Shown: positions 1-9,823 of the stretch, in pieces
How positions within the stretch are numbered: position 1 is the stretch's first letter
Layout of the letters: each line of letters starts with the position of its first letter
From: an uncultured Acetatifactor sp.
GTDB lineage: Bacteria > Bacillota > Clostridia > Lachnospirales > Lachnospiraceae
Direction: 5' to 3'
Assembly (NCBI GenBank): GCA_947627535.1
Contig: CANQWM010000003.1
Span: 62,001 to 126,000, forward strand
DNA: 64,000 nucleotides
Program-made: the position numbers and the translations under genes
Notes under the pieces: model-generated
Databases searched by the model: none
Seen by the model: the letters and a program-made list of their open reading frames with translations, nothing else
What the model was told of the DNA's origin: nothing

Positions 1-1
1 C

Positions 2-1072
2 AGGGAGCGGTATTTTGTGGGAGAATACATCAAGTGTGGACGCGGTTATGTGGACGCGGTGCAGCGTTACAGTCTCTACAATAATATACCCAAGCTGCTT
101 CTGGAGACCGCCTGCGTGGCGGCTATGGCAGGTTATATGATCTTCCAGATTGCGACGGGTGTCTCCACCGACGATATGCTGAATGTAATTTCCACTCTGG
201 CGGCAGCAGCCTTTGTGCTTCTGCCCTGTGTAAACCGTATCAGCAACCAGGTCAATTCCATTGCTTATTTTGACCCCTTTTTTATGGGAGTCAGTGACAA
301 TCTGCAGGATGAGATTCGGGGGGAAAAGGTGGATCTGTCGGCTTTTACCGACAACGATGCAAAACTGCCGGTAAAAGACCGAATCGAACTGAGAGACATT
401 ACGTATGCCTATCCCAATTCGGATAAGCTGATCTTTGATCATGCGGACCTTGTTATTCCTGTGGGAACCTCCGTGGGGATCATCGGGACGACCGGGGCAG
501 GAAAGAGCACGGTGGTGGACATTCTCCTGGGACTTCTGGAAATCAGGACCGGCAAGATCCTGGCGGACGGAGTGAATGTCAGGGATCATTACAGGGGATG
601 GCTGAACAATATCGGGTATATTCCCCAGATGATTTTCATGCTGGACGATACCATCCGCAGCAATGTGGCCTTCGGCGTGCCTGCGGAGGAAATTGATGAG
701 AGCCGGCTGTGGGAGGTCCTGCGGGAAGCGCAGCTGGATGAGTTTGTCAGGTCGCTGCCGGCAGGGCTGGATACAGGGGTGGGAGAGAGAGGAATCCGCC
801 TGTCCGGTGGCCAGAGACAGCGGATCAGCATTGCAAGGGCCCTGTATCATGATCCGGAGGTGCTGGTGATGGACGAGGCCACTTCCGCGCTGGACAATGA
901 CACGGAGGCGGCGATCATGGAATCCATCAACAGGCTGCACGGCAGAAAGACCCTGGTCATCATTGCCCACAGGCTTCAGACCATAGAAAAATGTGATCTG
1001 GTGTATCGGGTGGAAAACGGAAAAATCGTTCCCTGCGGGCAGCCCCTGCAGCAGGTACAGGTAAAAGAATGA
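2..1072 (+). CDS. ABC transporter, fused permease/ATPase (MsbA/PglK-like), 5' end truncated by window
   Basis: Frame open to the window edge; Walker A GTTGAGKS, signature LSGGQRQR, Walker B VLVMDEATSALD, preceded by TM segments. Confidence 0.9.
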   Translation, partial: RERYFVGEYIKCGRGYVDAVQRYSLYNNIPKLLLETACVAAMAGYMIFQIATGVSTDDMLNVISTLAAAAFVLLPCVNRISNQVNSIAYFDPFFMGVSDNLQDEIRGEKVDLSAFTDNDAKLPVKDRIELRDITYAYPNSDKLIFDHADLVIPVGTSVGIIGTTGAGKSTVVDILLGLLEIRTGKILADGVNVRDHYRGWLNNIGYIPQMIFMLDDTIRSNVAFGVPAEEIDESRLWEVLREAQLDEFVRSLPAGLDTGVGERGIRLSGGQRQRISIARALYHDPEVLVMDEATSALDNDTEAAIMESINRLHGRKTLVIIAHRLQTIEKCDLVYRVENGKIVPCGQPLQQVQVKE

Positions 1073-2085
1073 GACTGAGCATTATCGTGCCGGTTTATAA
1101 CATGGCGGCGGAAGAAAAACTGAATTTCTGTCTGGATTCTCTGCTGGGGCAGACGGTGGAGGATTATGAGATCATAGCTGTGGATGATGCTTCTACAGAC
1201 AATTCTCTGGAGATCCTGAGAGGATATGAGGAAAGGAATCCGGGGAAGGTCCGGGTGGTCTCCTGTCCCCGGAACAAACGTCAGGGCGGTGCAAAGAACG
1301 AGGGGCTGCAAAGGGCCCGCGGGGAATGGATCGGCTTTGTGGACAGTGACGACTGGGTGGCGCCGGACTGTTATGAAAAGCTTTTGTCCCGGGCTTTGGA
1401 AACCGGGGCGGATGTGGTGGGGTGCGACTATAGCCTGGTTACGTCCCATACGTTTCAGGTTGGAAAAACGGTAAGGAATAATACAGCGGAGCAGACCGGA
1501 GAATTGGATGAGGAAAAGCATAAAAGCCTCTTTATCCGTCCGGGAAGCATGGTCGTAAAAATATACCGGGGTGACGTTATCCGGGAAAACGGTCTGCATT
1601 TCCCCGAGGAAATCTTTTATGAAGACAACTGTGCGGGACCGCTGTGGTCCTTGTACTTTCGTCATTTTGAACGGGTGGAGGAACCTTTATACTTTTATTA
1701 TCAGCGTGCTGTTTCCACAGTACACCAGATATCCGAGGATAAATGCAGGGACCGTGTCCGGGCGGCGGAACTGCTGTACGAGGAATGCCGGACAAAGGGG
1801 TTTTTGGAACGATACTATCCGGAGCTGGAGTACCGATTTACGGAATTGTATTATGGGATCACACTTTTTTCTTACATGCAGGGCATGAAACGGCCAAAGC
1901 TTTCCTTTATAAAGGAACTGCGCGCAGGTGTGGAGGAGAGATTTCCGCAGTTTGAAAAGAATCCCTATTACAGACGATTTACCGGCGCGGAGGAGCAGAA
2001 ACTGATCGCACTGCAGGGCAGGTCTTCTCTGGCGTTTTATCTGTACTATAAGTTAATCCTTCTTGTCAGGAGGATCAGAAGCTGA
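1069..2085 (+). CDS. Glycosyltransferase family 2
   Basis: N-term LSIIVPVYNMA, DDASTDNS, FVDSDDW; ATGA overlap with upstream gene. Confidence 0.9.
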   Translation: MRLSIIVPVYNMAAEEKLNFCLDSLLGQTVEDYEIIAVDDASTDNSLEILRGYEERNPGKVRVVSCPRNKRQGGAKNEGLQRARGEWIGFVDSDDWVAPDCYEKLLSRALETGADVVGCDYSLVTSHTFQVGKTVRNNTAEQTGELDEEKHKSLFIRPGSMVVKIYRGDVIRENGLHFPEEIFYEDNCAGPLWSLYFRHFERVEEPLYFYYQRAVSTVHQISEDKCRDRVRAAELLYEECRTKGFLERYYPELEYRFTELYYGITLFSYMQGMKRPKLSFIKELRAGVEERFPQFEKNPYYRRFTGAEEQKLIALQGRSSLAFYLYYKLILLVRRIRS

Positions 2086-2116
2086 GAGCCGCCGGGAGCG
2101 GCAGAAAAGAGGAGCG

Positions 2117-2800
2117 ATGAAACTAGCTGTTATTACGGCGAGGGGAGGCAGCAAGAGAATCCCCCGAAAAAACATCCGGGAATTTTGCGGGAAGCCGATT
2201 CTGGCGTACTCAGTCGAGGCGGCGCTGCAGTCGGAGGTGTTCGATAAGGTCATGGTCTCCACGGATGATCCGGAGATCGCACGGATCGCAGAACAGTACG
2301 GCGCCGAGGTGCCTTTTTTCCGTAGTGAGAAAACGGCGAACGATTATGCGACTACGAACGATGTCCTGTTGGAGGTACTGGATGAGCTGGAAAAGAGAGG
2401 AGAACGGTACGAGTTCGCATGCTGTCTCTATCCTACGGCTCCGTTTGTGACGCCGGAAAAGCTGAAGAGCGCAGTTGCACGGCTGCTTGCGAGCGACGCG
2501 GACACACTGATCCCGGTGACGGCCTTTTCCTATCCGCCGCAGCGGGCTATGATCGTCAGAGACGAAAGACTGGTGTTTGAGTATCCACAGTACCTGGACA
2601 GCCGTTCTCAGGATCTGGAGCCGCATTACCATGATGTGGGACAATTCTATGTCTTCCGCACGGAGGCTTTCAGGAGAAATCGCAGACTGATGGTGGGGAA
2701 TATCCTGCCCATGGTCATTCCCGAGACGGAGGTACAGGATATTGACAATCTGACGGACTGGGAGATTGCGGAAATGAAATATCGGCTGATGAAAGGCTAA
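2117..2800 (+). CDS. pseF: Pseudaminic acid cytidylyltransferase-like (acylneuraminate cytidylyltransferase family)
   Basis: MKLAVITARGGSKRIPRKNIREFCGKPILAYS; ATG at 2117 preferred over 2063; adjacent pseI/pseG homologues. Confidence 0.88.
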   Translation: MKLAVITARGGSKRIPRKNIREFCGKPILAYSVEAALQSEVFDKVMVSTDDPEIARIAEQYGAEVPFFRSEKTANDYATTNDVLLEVLDELEKRGERYEFACCLYPTAPFVTPEKLKSAVARLLASDADTLIPVTAFSYPPQRAMIVRDERLVFEYPQYLDSRSQDLEPHYHDVGQFYVFRTEAFRRNRRLMVGNILPMVIPETEVQDIDNLTDWEIAEMKYRLMKG

Positions 2801-2804
2801 CGGG

Positions 2805-4448
2805 ATGAAGATTGCTGTACTGTCAAATGTAAATATGAATGCTCTGATCCGCCTTTTGGCAAAGACAGTGGAGATATACGCTCCTGAAGGGTATGGGAAC
2901 GAACTGGGTATCTTGATGAATCCGTCATCTTCTTATCATACGTTTGACCCGGAGTGTACTTTTCTGGTGATGGATCTGATGGAGCTTCTGGAGCACGATC
3001 CGGATCCGGAGCGGGCGGATGCTCGGATGGACGCATGGTTTTCCTGTGTGCAGGGCGTTCTGGCGCCGGGAAAGACATATTATATTTCCGATGCCTGGCT
3101 GCGGGGGGCCGAGCTGGACATCATCCATGATCCTGGCCGCAGGATACGGCTGGAGAGTATGTGGCAGCAGAGACTGGAAAAGCTTTGCGGGGAGTACGGA
3201 AATGTCCGGGTGCTTCCATGCCGGCGGATGATAAATGGCATGGGAGAGGAAAATGCGTTTTCCCGGACAATGTGGTATATGGGCAGGATACCGTTCAGCG
3301 TTGACGCCCAGAAAAGGCTGTGCGGCCTGATCCTGGATAAATTGCGGATCGAGTCTGGGACGCCTGGGAAACTGCTGATTCTGGATCTGGACAATACCCT
3401 GTGGGGAGGGCTTGCAGGGGAGAACGATCACACGCCGGTGGTTTTATCCGAGGAGCATGGCGGTCTGGCCTATAAGGATCTGCAGCGGGTTATCCTGCAG
3501 ATGCAGAAGCAGGGCGTTTTGCTGGCGATTGTGTCCAGGAACAATGAGGCGGATGCCATGGAGATCATAGAGAAGCATCCCCATATGATCTTGCGCGCGG
3601 ACGCATTTGCGGCAAAACGTATCAACTGGAAGCAAAAGCACGAAAACATCCGGGAAATTGCGGCGGAGCTCAATCTGGGTCTTGATTCCTTTGTATTTTG
3701 GGACGACAGTCCGGTGGAGCGCCAGCTGGTGAAAGAGATGCTCCCGCAGGTGGCTGTCCCGGACTTCCCGGCCAGACCGGAGGATATGGCGCCGGCTATG
3801 GTGGAAGTTTACAGGGAATATTTTGCCAAGCCGTCCCTGACAAAGGAAGACCTGACCAAGACGGCGCAGTATGCGGCAAACGAGGCGAGAGACCAGCTTA
3901 GGGATTCCGCGGGGAGTTTTGAGGAATACCTGAAAAACCTGAAGATTACAGCTGTCAGGGTACGCCCGGAGCGGCACATGGAACGTCTTGTCCAGCTGGT
4001 GAACAAAACCAATCAGTTCAATCTCACGGCGAAAAGGTATACCCGTGCAGAGATGGAGGAACTGGTAAAGGATCCTTCAAAACGGGTCTATCTGTATGAG
4101 GTATCTGACCGTTTTGGTGACAGCGGAATCGTGGCGGCTGCCGCCGTGGACTGTGCCGGGGAAATCCCGGTGCTGGAGGAACTGACCATGAGTTGCCGGG
4201 TCATGGGCAGGAATATTGAATTTGCCCTGGTGGAGGATATTGAAAAAGATCTGCGGACATGCGGATACCGGCGGCTGAAAGGCATTTTTATCCCGACGGC
4301 CAGGAACAATCCCGTAAAGAATTTATATCCCCAGCTCGGATATGAAAAAACAGCAGATCTTCCCGGGGGTGGCGCAGAATATGAAATAGCTCTGGAAAAT
4401 ACCCCAAAGAGGATGTATTATGTAGAGACAGGGAGGGAAGAGGAATGA
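2805..4448 (+). CDS. FkbH-like protein (HAD-IIIC domain plus C-terminal GNAT-like region)
   Basis: LLILDLDNTLWGG HAD motif; C-term MSCRVMGRNIEFALVE...ARNNPVKNLYPQLGYE typical of FkbH; overlaps ACP by 4 nt. Confidence 0.88.
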   Translation: MKIAVLSNVNMNALIRLLAKTVEIYAPEGYGNELGILMNPSSSYHTFDPECTFLVMDLMELLEHDPDPERADARMDAWFSCVQGVLAPGKTYYISDAWLRGAELDIIHDPGRRIRLESMWQQRLEKLCGEYGNVRVLPCRRMINGMGEENAFSRTMWYMGRIPFSVDAQKRLCGLILDKLRIESGTPGKLLILDLDNTLWGGLAGENDHTPVVLSEEHGGLAYKDLQRVILQMQKQGVLLAIVSRNNEADAMEIIEKHPHMILRADAFAAKRINWKQKHENIREIAAELNLGLDSFVFWDDSPVERQLVKEMLPQVAVPDFPARPEDMAPAMVEVYREYFAKPSLTKEDLTKTAQYAANEARDQLRDSAGSFEEYLKNLKITAVRVRPERHMERLVQLVNKTNQFNLTAKRYTRAEMEELVKDPSKRVYLYEVSDRFGDSGIVAAAAVDCAGEIPVLEELTMSCRVMGRNIEFALVEDIEKDLRTCGYRRLKGIFIPTARNNPVKNLYPQLGYEKTADLPGGGAEYEIALENTPKRMYYVETGREEE

Positions 4449-4663
4449 AGGAAAAGGTGATCGCCCTGATAGAAGAGATTTTGAATGTCCCTGCGGGCAC
4501 TGTTACCGAGGACACCAGGAGCGAAGAGCTTGAAGAGTGGGATTCGCTGGCTCATGTGGCTATTATCGGGGAACTGGAGTTGCGCCTTGGCATTTCCATT
4601 CCGGTGGATGAAGCCATAGAGATCTGCAGTGTGAGAGAGATATTAGACAGATGCGGAGAGTAA
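4445..4663 (+). CDS. Acyl carrier protein
   Basis: 72 aa acidic protein with EEWDSLAHV phosphopantetheine motif. Confidence 0.88.
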   Translation: MKEKVIALIEEILNVPAGTVTEDTRSEELEEWDSLAHVAIIGELELRLGISIPVDEAIEICSVREILDRCGE

Positions 4664-4664
4664 A

Positions 4665-5225
4665 ATGAGCGTAACGTTGCGTCAGATCCGGGAAGGAGAT
4701 CTGGAGAGGATCATGCGCTGGCGTATGGATGAAGACATCACCAGGTACATGAATACCAATCCCAGGCTGACCCTGGAGAAACAAAGAGTCTGGTTTGAAT
4801 CCGTGGACAGGAATACGGATGTGAAATACTGGCTGATCCAGGTGGATGGGCAGCCAGCGGGAGTGGTAAACTTGACGGGGCTGGAAAATCCGGAGGGTCG
4901 TTTGGGCTGGGCCTATTATATGGGTGAAAAAAGGCTGCGCAGCATAGGAAGGGCGATCTCTCTGGAGATGAGCCTGTATGACTATGCGTTTCTGCGGCTG
5001 GGAAAAAAGGCGGTATATAGTGATGTGTTTACCCTGAACAGGGGGGTAATCCAGCTTCATAAAATGTGCGGCTGCGAGGTCGTGGAGGAGAAAAAGAACC
5101 ATATCTGTAAAGAGGGCGTCTGGTATGACGTGACTTTTCTGCGCATGACGGCAGAGCGCTGGGCACAGATCCGCGAGACTAAAAAATACGAAAAGATAGA
5201 TTTTGAGGAAATGGCGTCGGAATGA
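4665..5225 (+). CDS. pseH: GNAT N-acyltransferase, PseH-like
   Basis: LRQIREGDLERIMRWRMDEDITRYMNTNP...; located between ACP and pseI. Confidence 0.75.
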   Translation: MSVTLRQIREGDLERIMRWRMDEDITRYMNTNPRLTLEKQRVWFESVDRNTDVKYWLIQVDGQPAGVVNLTGLENPEGRLGWAYYMGEKRLRSIGRAISLEMSLYDYAFLRLGKKAVYSDVFTLNRGVIQLHKMCGCEVVEEKKNHICKEGVWYDVTFLRMTAERWAQIRETKKYEKIDFEEMASE

Positions 5226-5240
5226 GAGGCAGGCTTGTTT

Positions 5241-6299
5241 ATGGAAAAAGAGATCAGGATTGGAAGACATGTGATCAGTGAGAGTTCTCCCACTTTTATT
5301 GTTGCGGAGATGTCCGCAAATCACAATATGGATTTTGACAGGGCGGTGGCGATCCTGCGGGCGGCGAAGGAGGCAGGAGCAGACGCGGTGAAGATACAGA
5401 CATATACCGCGGATACGATCACATTAAACTGTGACGCTCCCTGTTTTCAGATCACGCAGGGGACACTGTGGGACGGCACAACACTGTACAAGCTGTATCA
5501 GAGCGCTTATACACCGTGGGAATGGCAGCCAAGGCTGAAAGAAATTGCGGAAGGAATGGGACTGGAATTTTTCTCCTCTCCTTTTGATCCGAGCAGTGTG
5601 GATTTTCTGGAGGAAATGGGTGTGCCCGCGTATAAGATTGCATCCTTTGAGATTACGGATATTCCCCTGTTAAAAAAGATTGCCCGGCTGGGGAAGCCTG
5701 TGATAATTGCCACCGGTATTGCCCGCCTTGCGGATATTGAGCTTGCCGTGAGAACCTGCAGGGAGGCTGGGAACGAGAAAGTGATCCTTTTGAAATGTAC
5801 ATCTTCCTATCCGGCGCCGTATGAAGATATCAATCTGCGCACCATACCGTCCATGGGGGATACGTTTGACTGTCTTACGGGACTGTCGGATCATTCCATG
5901 GGAAGCGCCATAGCCGGGGCCGCGGTGGCGCTGGGAGCGAGGGTGGTGGAGAAGCACCTCACCTTAAAACGCGCGGATGGAGGTGCGGATGCTGCTTTTT
6001 CCATGGAGCCTGAAGAATTTAAGGAAATGACGGACAATATCCGGAAGACGGAGCTGGCGCTTGGAAGGGTGACGTATGACCTGACGCCGAAACAGGCCAG
6101 AGAAAGAGAGCATGCCCGTTCTCTGTTTGTGGCAAAGGACATGAAAGCCGGGGAGGTCTTTACGCCGGAGAATCTAAGATCCGTCAGGCCTGCGGATGGA
6201 TTGCACACGATGTATTATGAAGAGCTTTTGGGAAAGAAGATCAGGCAAGATGCCAAACTTGGAACTCCCATGAGCTGGGATCTGGTGGATTTTACCTGA
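5241..6299 (+). CDS. pseI: Pseudaminic acid synthase (NeuB family with SAF domain)
   Basis: FIVAEMSANHNMDFDRAVAILRAAKEAGADAVKIQTYTADTITL; C-term SAF-like region; start 5235 or 5241. Confidence 0.92.
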   Translation: MEKEIRIGRHVISESSPTFIVAEMSANHNMDFDRAVAILRAAKEAGADAVKIQTYTADTITLNCDAPCFQITQGTLWDGTTLYKLYQSAYTPWEWQPRLKEIAEGMGLEFFSSPFDPSSVDFLEEMGVPAYKIASFEITDIPLLKKIARLGKPVIIATGIARLADIELAVRTCREAGNEKVILLKCTSSYPAPYEDINLRTIPSMGDTFDCLTGLSDHSMGSAIAGAAVALGARVVEKHLTLKRADGGADAAFSMEPEEFKEMTDNIRKTELALGRVTYDLTPKQAREREHARSLFVAKDMKAGEVFTPENLRSVRPADGLHTMYYEELLGKKIRQDAKLGTPMSWDLVDFT

Positions 6300-6318
6300 G
6301 CTGAATGGGAGGAAGCCT

Positions 6319-7377
6319 ATGTTTTTGATCCGCGCTGACGGAAACAAGAAAATTGGTGCGGGACACCTGATGCGGTGTATGACCGTGGCGGAAGAACTTG
6401 CAGGGCTCCTTGGCAGGGAGGCGGTCTGTTTTGTATGTGCCGATGCAGACTCCGGAGACATGGCGGCGGATGCGGGATTTCGGACTTTTGTGACGAATAC
6501 CGACTATCGGAATATGGAATCGGAACTCCCTTTGTGGGAAAGATTTCTGGGGGATTGGGGCGGACGGCCGGATTCGGCGGAAAATGTTATTCTGGTAGAC
6601 AGTTATTATGTCACGGAGAGATATCTGGAAGAGCTGAAAAGATTTGGCAGCAGGGTGTTGATGGATGATATGGGAGAGCGGGCTTATCCCGTGGACTGCG
6701 TGGTGAACTATAATGTGTTTGCGGATCCGGAGAAGTACCGCAGTCTCTATCGGGGAACCGGCGCAAAAATGCTGATCGGAAGCAGGTATGTGCCTGTGCG
6801 GTCGCAGTTTCGGGACAGGATGTACGAGGTGCGGGAAAAAGCCGGGAGCATTCTGATTACTGTTGGAGGCGGCGACACGGATCATATCGGGCGAAGGATC
6901 CTAAAGTGTCTCTATAGAGAGGACAGGGAATTTTATTTTGTTGCAGGCAGGTATTATCCTGATCTGGACGAATTAAAGAAATGGGAGAGAGAGTATGCCA
7001 ATATCCATGTTCTTTATGATGTAAAGGACATGGCGGGACTGATGCTGAAGTGCGATGCGGCTGTAACGGCGGGAGGTTCCACCGTTTATGAGATGGCAGC
7101 GGTGGGAATTCCGTTTGTCTGTTTTTCCTGCGCGGAGAATCAGGAAGCGCTTGTAGAGTATATCGGCGCCACGGGCACGGCATGTGCAGCGGGGGCGTGG
7201 CACCTGGACCGGGAGGGAACGCTTGCGCGTATCGCGGAACTGATTTGGCAGCTGCTGCCGGATCAGGAAATGCGGATGCTGTATCATCGGCGGGAAAAGG
7301 GTCTGATCGATGGCGGTGGGGCGCGACGTTTGGCGGGGAAACTTGCAGACTGGCGGGGTCTGTCCGGTGAGGGATGA
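6319..7377 (+). CDS. pseG: UDP-2,4-diacetamido-2,4,6-trideoxy-beta-L-altropyranose hydrolase-like
   Basis: MFLIRADGNKKIGAGHLMRCMTVAEEL; C-term VTAGGSTVYEMAAVGIP; pse neighbourhood. Confidence 0.85.
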   Translation: MFLIRADGNKKIGAGHLMRCMTVAEELAGLLGREAVCFVCADADSGDMAADAGFRTFVTNTDYRNMESELPLWERFLGDWGGRPDSAENVILVDSYYVTERYLEELKRFGSRVLMDDMGERAYPVDCVVNYNVFADPEKYRSLYRGTGAKMLIGSRYVPVRSQFRDRMYEVREKAGSILITVGGGDTDHIGRRILKCLYREDREFYFVAGRYYPDLDELKKWEREYANIHVLYDVKDMAGLMLKCDAAVTAGGSTVYEMAAVGIPFVCFSCAENQEALVEYIGATGTACAAGAWHLDREGTLARIAELIWQLLPDQEMRMLYHRREKGLIDGGGARRLAGKLADWRGLSGEG

Positions 7378-7381
7378 GACA

Positions 7382-8218
7382 ATGGGAACAAAACGGGGCA
7401 AAATTATTTTATATTGTGCATCGGCGGTTATTTTCCTTTGTCTGTTTTCTGTTACCTTTCACAGCAGATCGGAACGGATTGCACCCCGGAAAGTCCAGGT
7501 GGTGTTTTTCGGCGACAGCGTATGCGGGCTTATCAGGGATGATACAGCCATTCCGGCCCAGGTGGGCAGACTGCTGGATAAAACCGTCTTTAACGGGGCA
7601 TTCGGGGGTACTTGTGTGGGCCGGCTCGAAGCAGATTACCAGAAGGATGCCATTTCCCTGACGGCGCTGACAAGGGCTGTGGCAGCGCAGGATTTTGGCG
7701 CCCAGCAGACGCTTCACTTTCGGGAGAGCAGCACGGAATACTTTGCAGATACGGTGGACGGCCTGGAAGCGGTAGATTTTTCCTCAGTGGAGCTTGTGGT
7801 GATCGAACATGGATTGAATGACTATTATTCCGGAGTTCCCATCAGGAACGAAGAGGATCCCTGGGATGAAGCTACGTTTACCGGGGCGCTCAGGCATTCG
7901 CTGCAGGCGTTGAGAAAGGCAAATCCCCACATGCGTATTTTGCTTGTCACGCCTACTTATACATGGTACGAGAGACTCGGGCTCACATGTGAAGAATATG
8001 ATGCAGGATACGGCGTACAGGAAGATTATATCCGCGCGGAAATGGAAGTGGCGGACGAGTTTGGCGTGGATGTGCTGGATGTATACCACAACGTGTTTCC
8101 CCATGAGACATGGGAGGACAGGCAGCTATATACACAGGACGGATTCCACCCGAACGAAGCGGGGAGAGAGATTCTGGCCGGCATGATAGCAGAGTATCTG
8201 CAGAGGGAGCACAGGTGA
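7382..8218 (+). CDS. Membrane-anchored SGNH/GDSL-family hydrolase
   Basis: N-term hydrophobic anchor, VVFFGDSVCG, EHGLNDY, DGFHPNEAG; ATG at 7382. Confidence 0.75.
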   Translation: MGTKRGKIILYCASAVIFLCLFSVTFHSRSERIAPRKVQVVFFGDSVCGLIRDDTAIPAQVGRLLDKTVFNGAFGGTCVGRLEADYQKDAISLTALTRAVAAQDFGAQQTLHFRESSTEYFADTVDGLEAVDFSSVELVVIEHGLNDYYSGVPIRNEEDPWDEATFTGALRHSLQALRKANPHMRILLVTPTYTWYERLGLTCEEYDAGYGVQEDYIRAEMEVADEFGVDVLDVYHNVFPHETWEDRQLYTQDGFHPNEAGREILAGMIAEYLQREHR

Positions 8219-8252
8219 CCGGCCGACAGAATGTAGAAAACGGAGGAAGGGT

Positions 8253-9803
8253 ATGACAGCACCTTCAGTTGTATTCCAAAAAATTAAGAGCAGTATCAAG
8301 CCGCGGTGGGTTCTGGCTTTCTGTTCTACTGTCGTGATCGGTATGCTGATCCACATGCCGGCAATGCTGAACGATATCCCAAACCACGACGGTCTTGCCA
8401 GCATGCATTTCGATCAGAATATGATCACGTCCGGCAGATGGTTTCTGACGGTTGCCTGCGGGATATCTTCCTATTATACGCTTCCGTGGTTGATCGGCCT
8501 TCTGGGATTTGTGTACCTTGGTCTGGCCAGCGCGGCGCTTACAGAACTTCTTGAAGTGGAAAAGGGCTGGGCTATCGTATTAAACAGCGGCCTGCTGGCG
8601 GCCTTTCCGGCGCTTGCGTCCACCTTTGCCTATGTGTTTACACTGGACGGTTATATGATGGCCGTTTTGCTGGCGGTTCTGGCGGTTCTGCTGACAAAAA
8701 AATATCGAAAGGGCTTTCTTCCCGGCGCGGTCTGCCTCGCCTTCAGTATGGGAATCTATCAGGCATATCTGTCTTTTGCTGCGATATTGTCGCTGTTTGC
8801 CGTATGTATGCTGTTTGCCGGAGAAGGAAAGGCGGCGGACAAGTTAAAAGGATTGCTCCGATACGCTGGCATGGGTGTACTGGGCGCTGCCCTGTATTAT
8901 GGGATTTTACAGATTCTGCTGCGGATTCAGGGAAAACAGCTGGCTGCCTATCAGGGGATAAACGGTATGACCTCCGGAGCCGGGATCTCGTCAGCCGCGG
9001 AAACGGTGGGGAAAATCTATTGGGATTTTCTGGCTTTCACCCTGAAGGGAAACATTCTGTTCCAGAATCCCATTTCCTGCCTCGCCCTGTGTCTGCTGCT
9101 GGCGGCGGCGGCAGCGGCCGGTATCGGAATGGTCCGGTACAGAAAATGGTGGAAGAAGCCGTTATTTTTTGTTATAATGGCGATAGCCGCCGTGCTGCTG
9201 CCTTTGGCTGCCAATATCATTCTGCTGGCTTCTCCCGGAGTCACCTATCATCTTCTTATGAGATATCAGTGGGTCCTGTTCCTGATCGGACTGACGGCGT
9301 TTGTGAGCCGGCAGGCGGGCGGAAGGAAAAAGGGTGCGGCTTTGGAGTGGACAGCCCTTGTCGCGGTGTTTGTGCTGGTGTTTTTTTACGGCGTGATGGA
9401 CAATGTGGGCTATACCAATCTGCAGAGGCGGTATGAAAAAACGTACGCTTACTGTGTGCGCCTGCTGGATCGGATCGAGCAGACGGAGGGATATTACCCG
9501 GGGATCCCTGTCGCTATGGTGGGAGTGGTGGGGGACGAGCAGTTCCCGGCGACAGACATCACACAACCTGCCACTTCCGGCATGATCGGGCTGAACGGTG
9601 ACTGGCTTTTGTACACAGGGGAAAATTACCGCGCCTTCCTGGAGCATTATCTCGGGGCGACGCTGAATATTCTGCCGCCGGAGGCGATGAGCGAAATGTA
9701 TTACGAGAAGGAATATGTGGAGATGGACAGCTTCCCCGGGAGGAACTCTGTCAAGATCATTGACGGGATCCTGTATGTCAAGACGGAGAATGTGGGCAGA
9801 TAG
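8253..9803 (+). CDS. GtrII-like polytopic glycosyltransferase
   Basis: Multi-TM protein; HMPAMLNDIPNHDGLASMHFDQNMITSGRWFL region resembles the GtrII family; followed by GtrB homologue. Confidence 0.75.
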   Translation: MTAPSVVFQKIKSSIKPRWVLAFCSTVVIGMLIHMPAMLNDIPNHDGLASMHFDQNMITSGRWFLTVACGISSYYTLPWLIGLLGFVYLGLASAALTELLEVEKGWAIVLNSGLLAAFPALASTFAYVFTLDGYMMAVLLAVLAVLLTKKYRKGFLPGAVCLAFSMGIYQAYLSFAAILSLFAVCMLFAGEGKAADKLKGLLRYAGMGVLGAALYYGILQILLRIQGKQLAAYQGINGMTSGAGISSAAETVGKIYWDFLAFTLKGNILFQNPISCLALCLLLAAAAAAGIGMVRYRKWWKKPLFFVIMAIAAVLLPLAANIILLASPGVTYHLLMRYQWVLFLIGLTAFVSRQAGGRKKGAALEWTALVAVFVLVFFYGVMDNVGYTNLQRRYEKTYAYCVRLLDRIEQTEGYYPGIPVAMVGVVGDEQFPATDITQPATSGMIGLNGDWLLYTGENYRAFLEHYLGATLNILPPEAMSEMYYEKEYVEMDSFPGRNSVKIIDGILYVKTENVGR

Positions 9804-9823
9804 AAGATCCGTAAGGAGAGATT

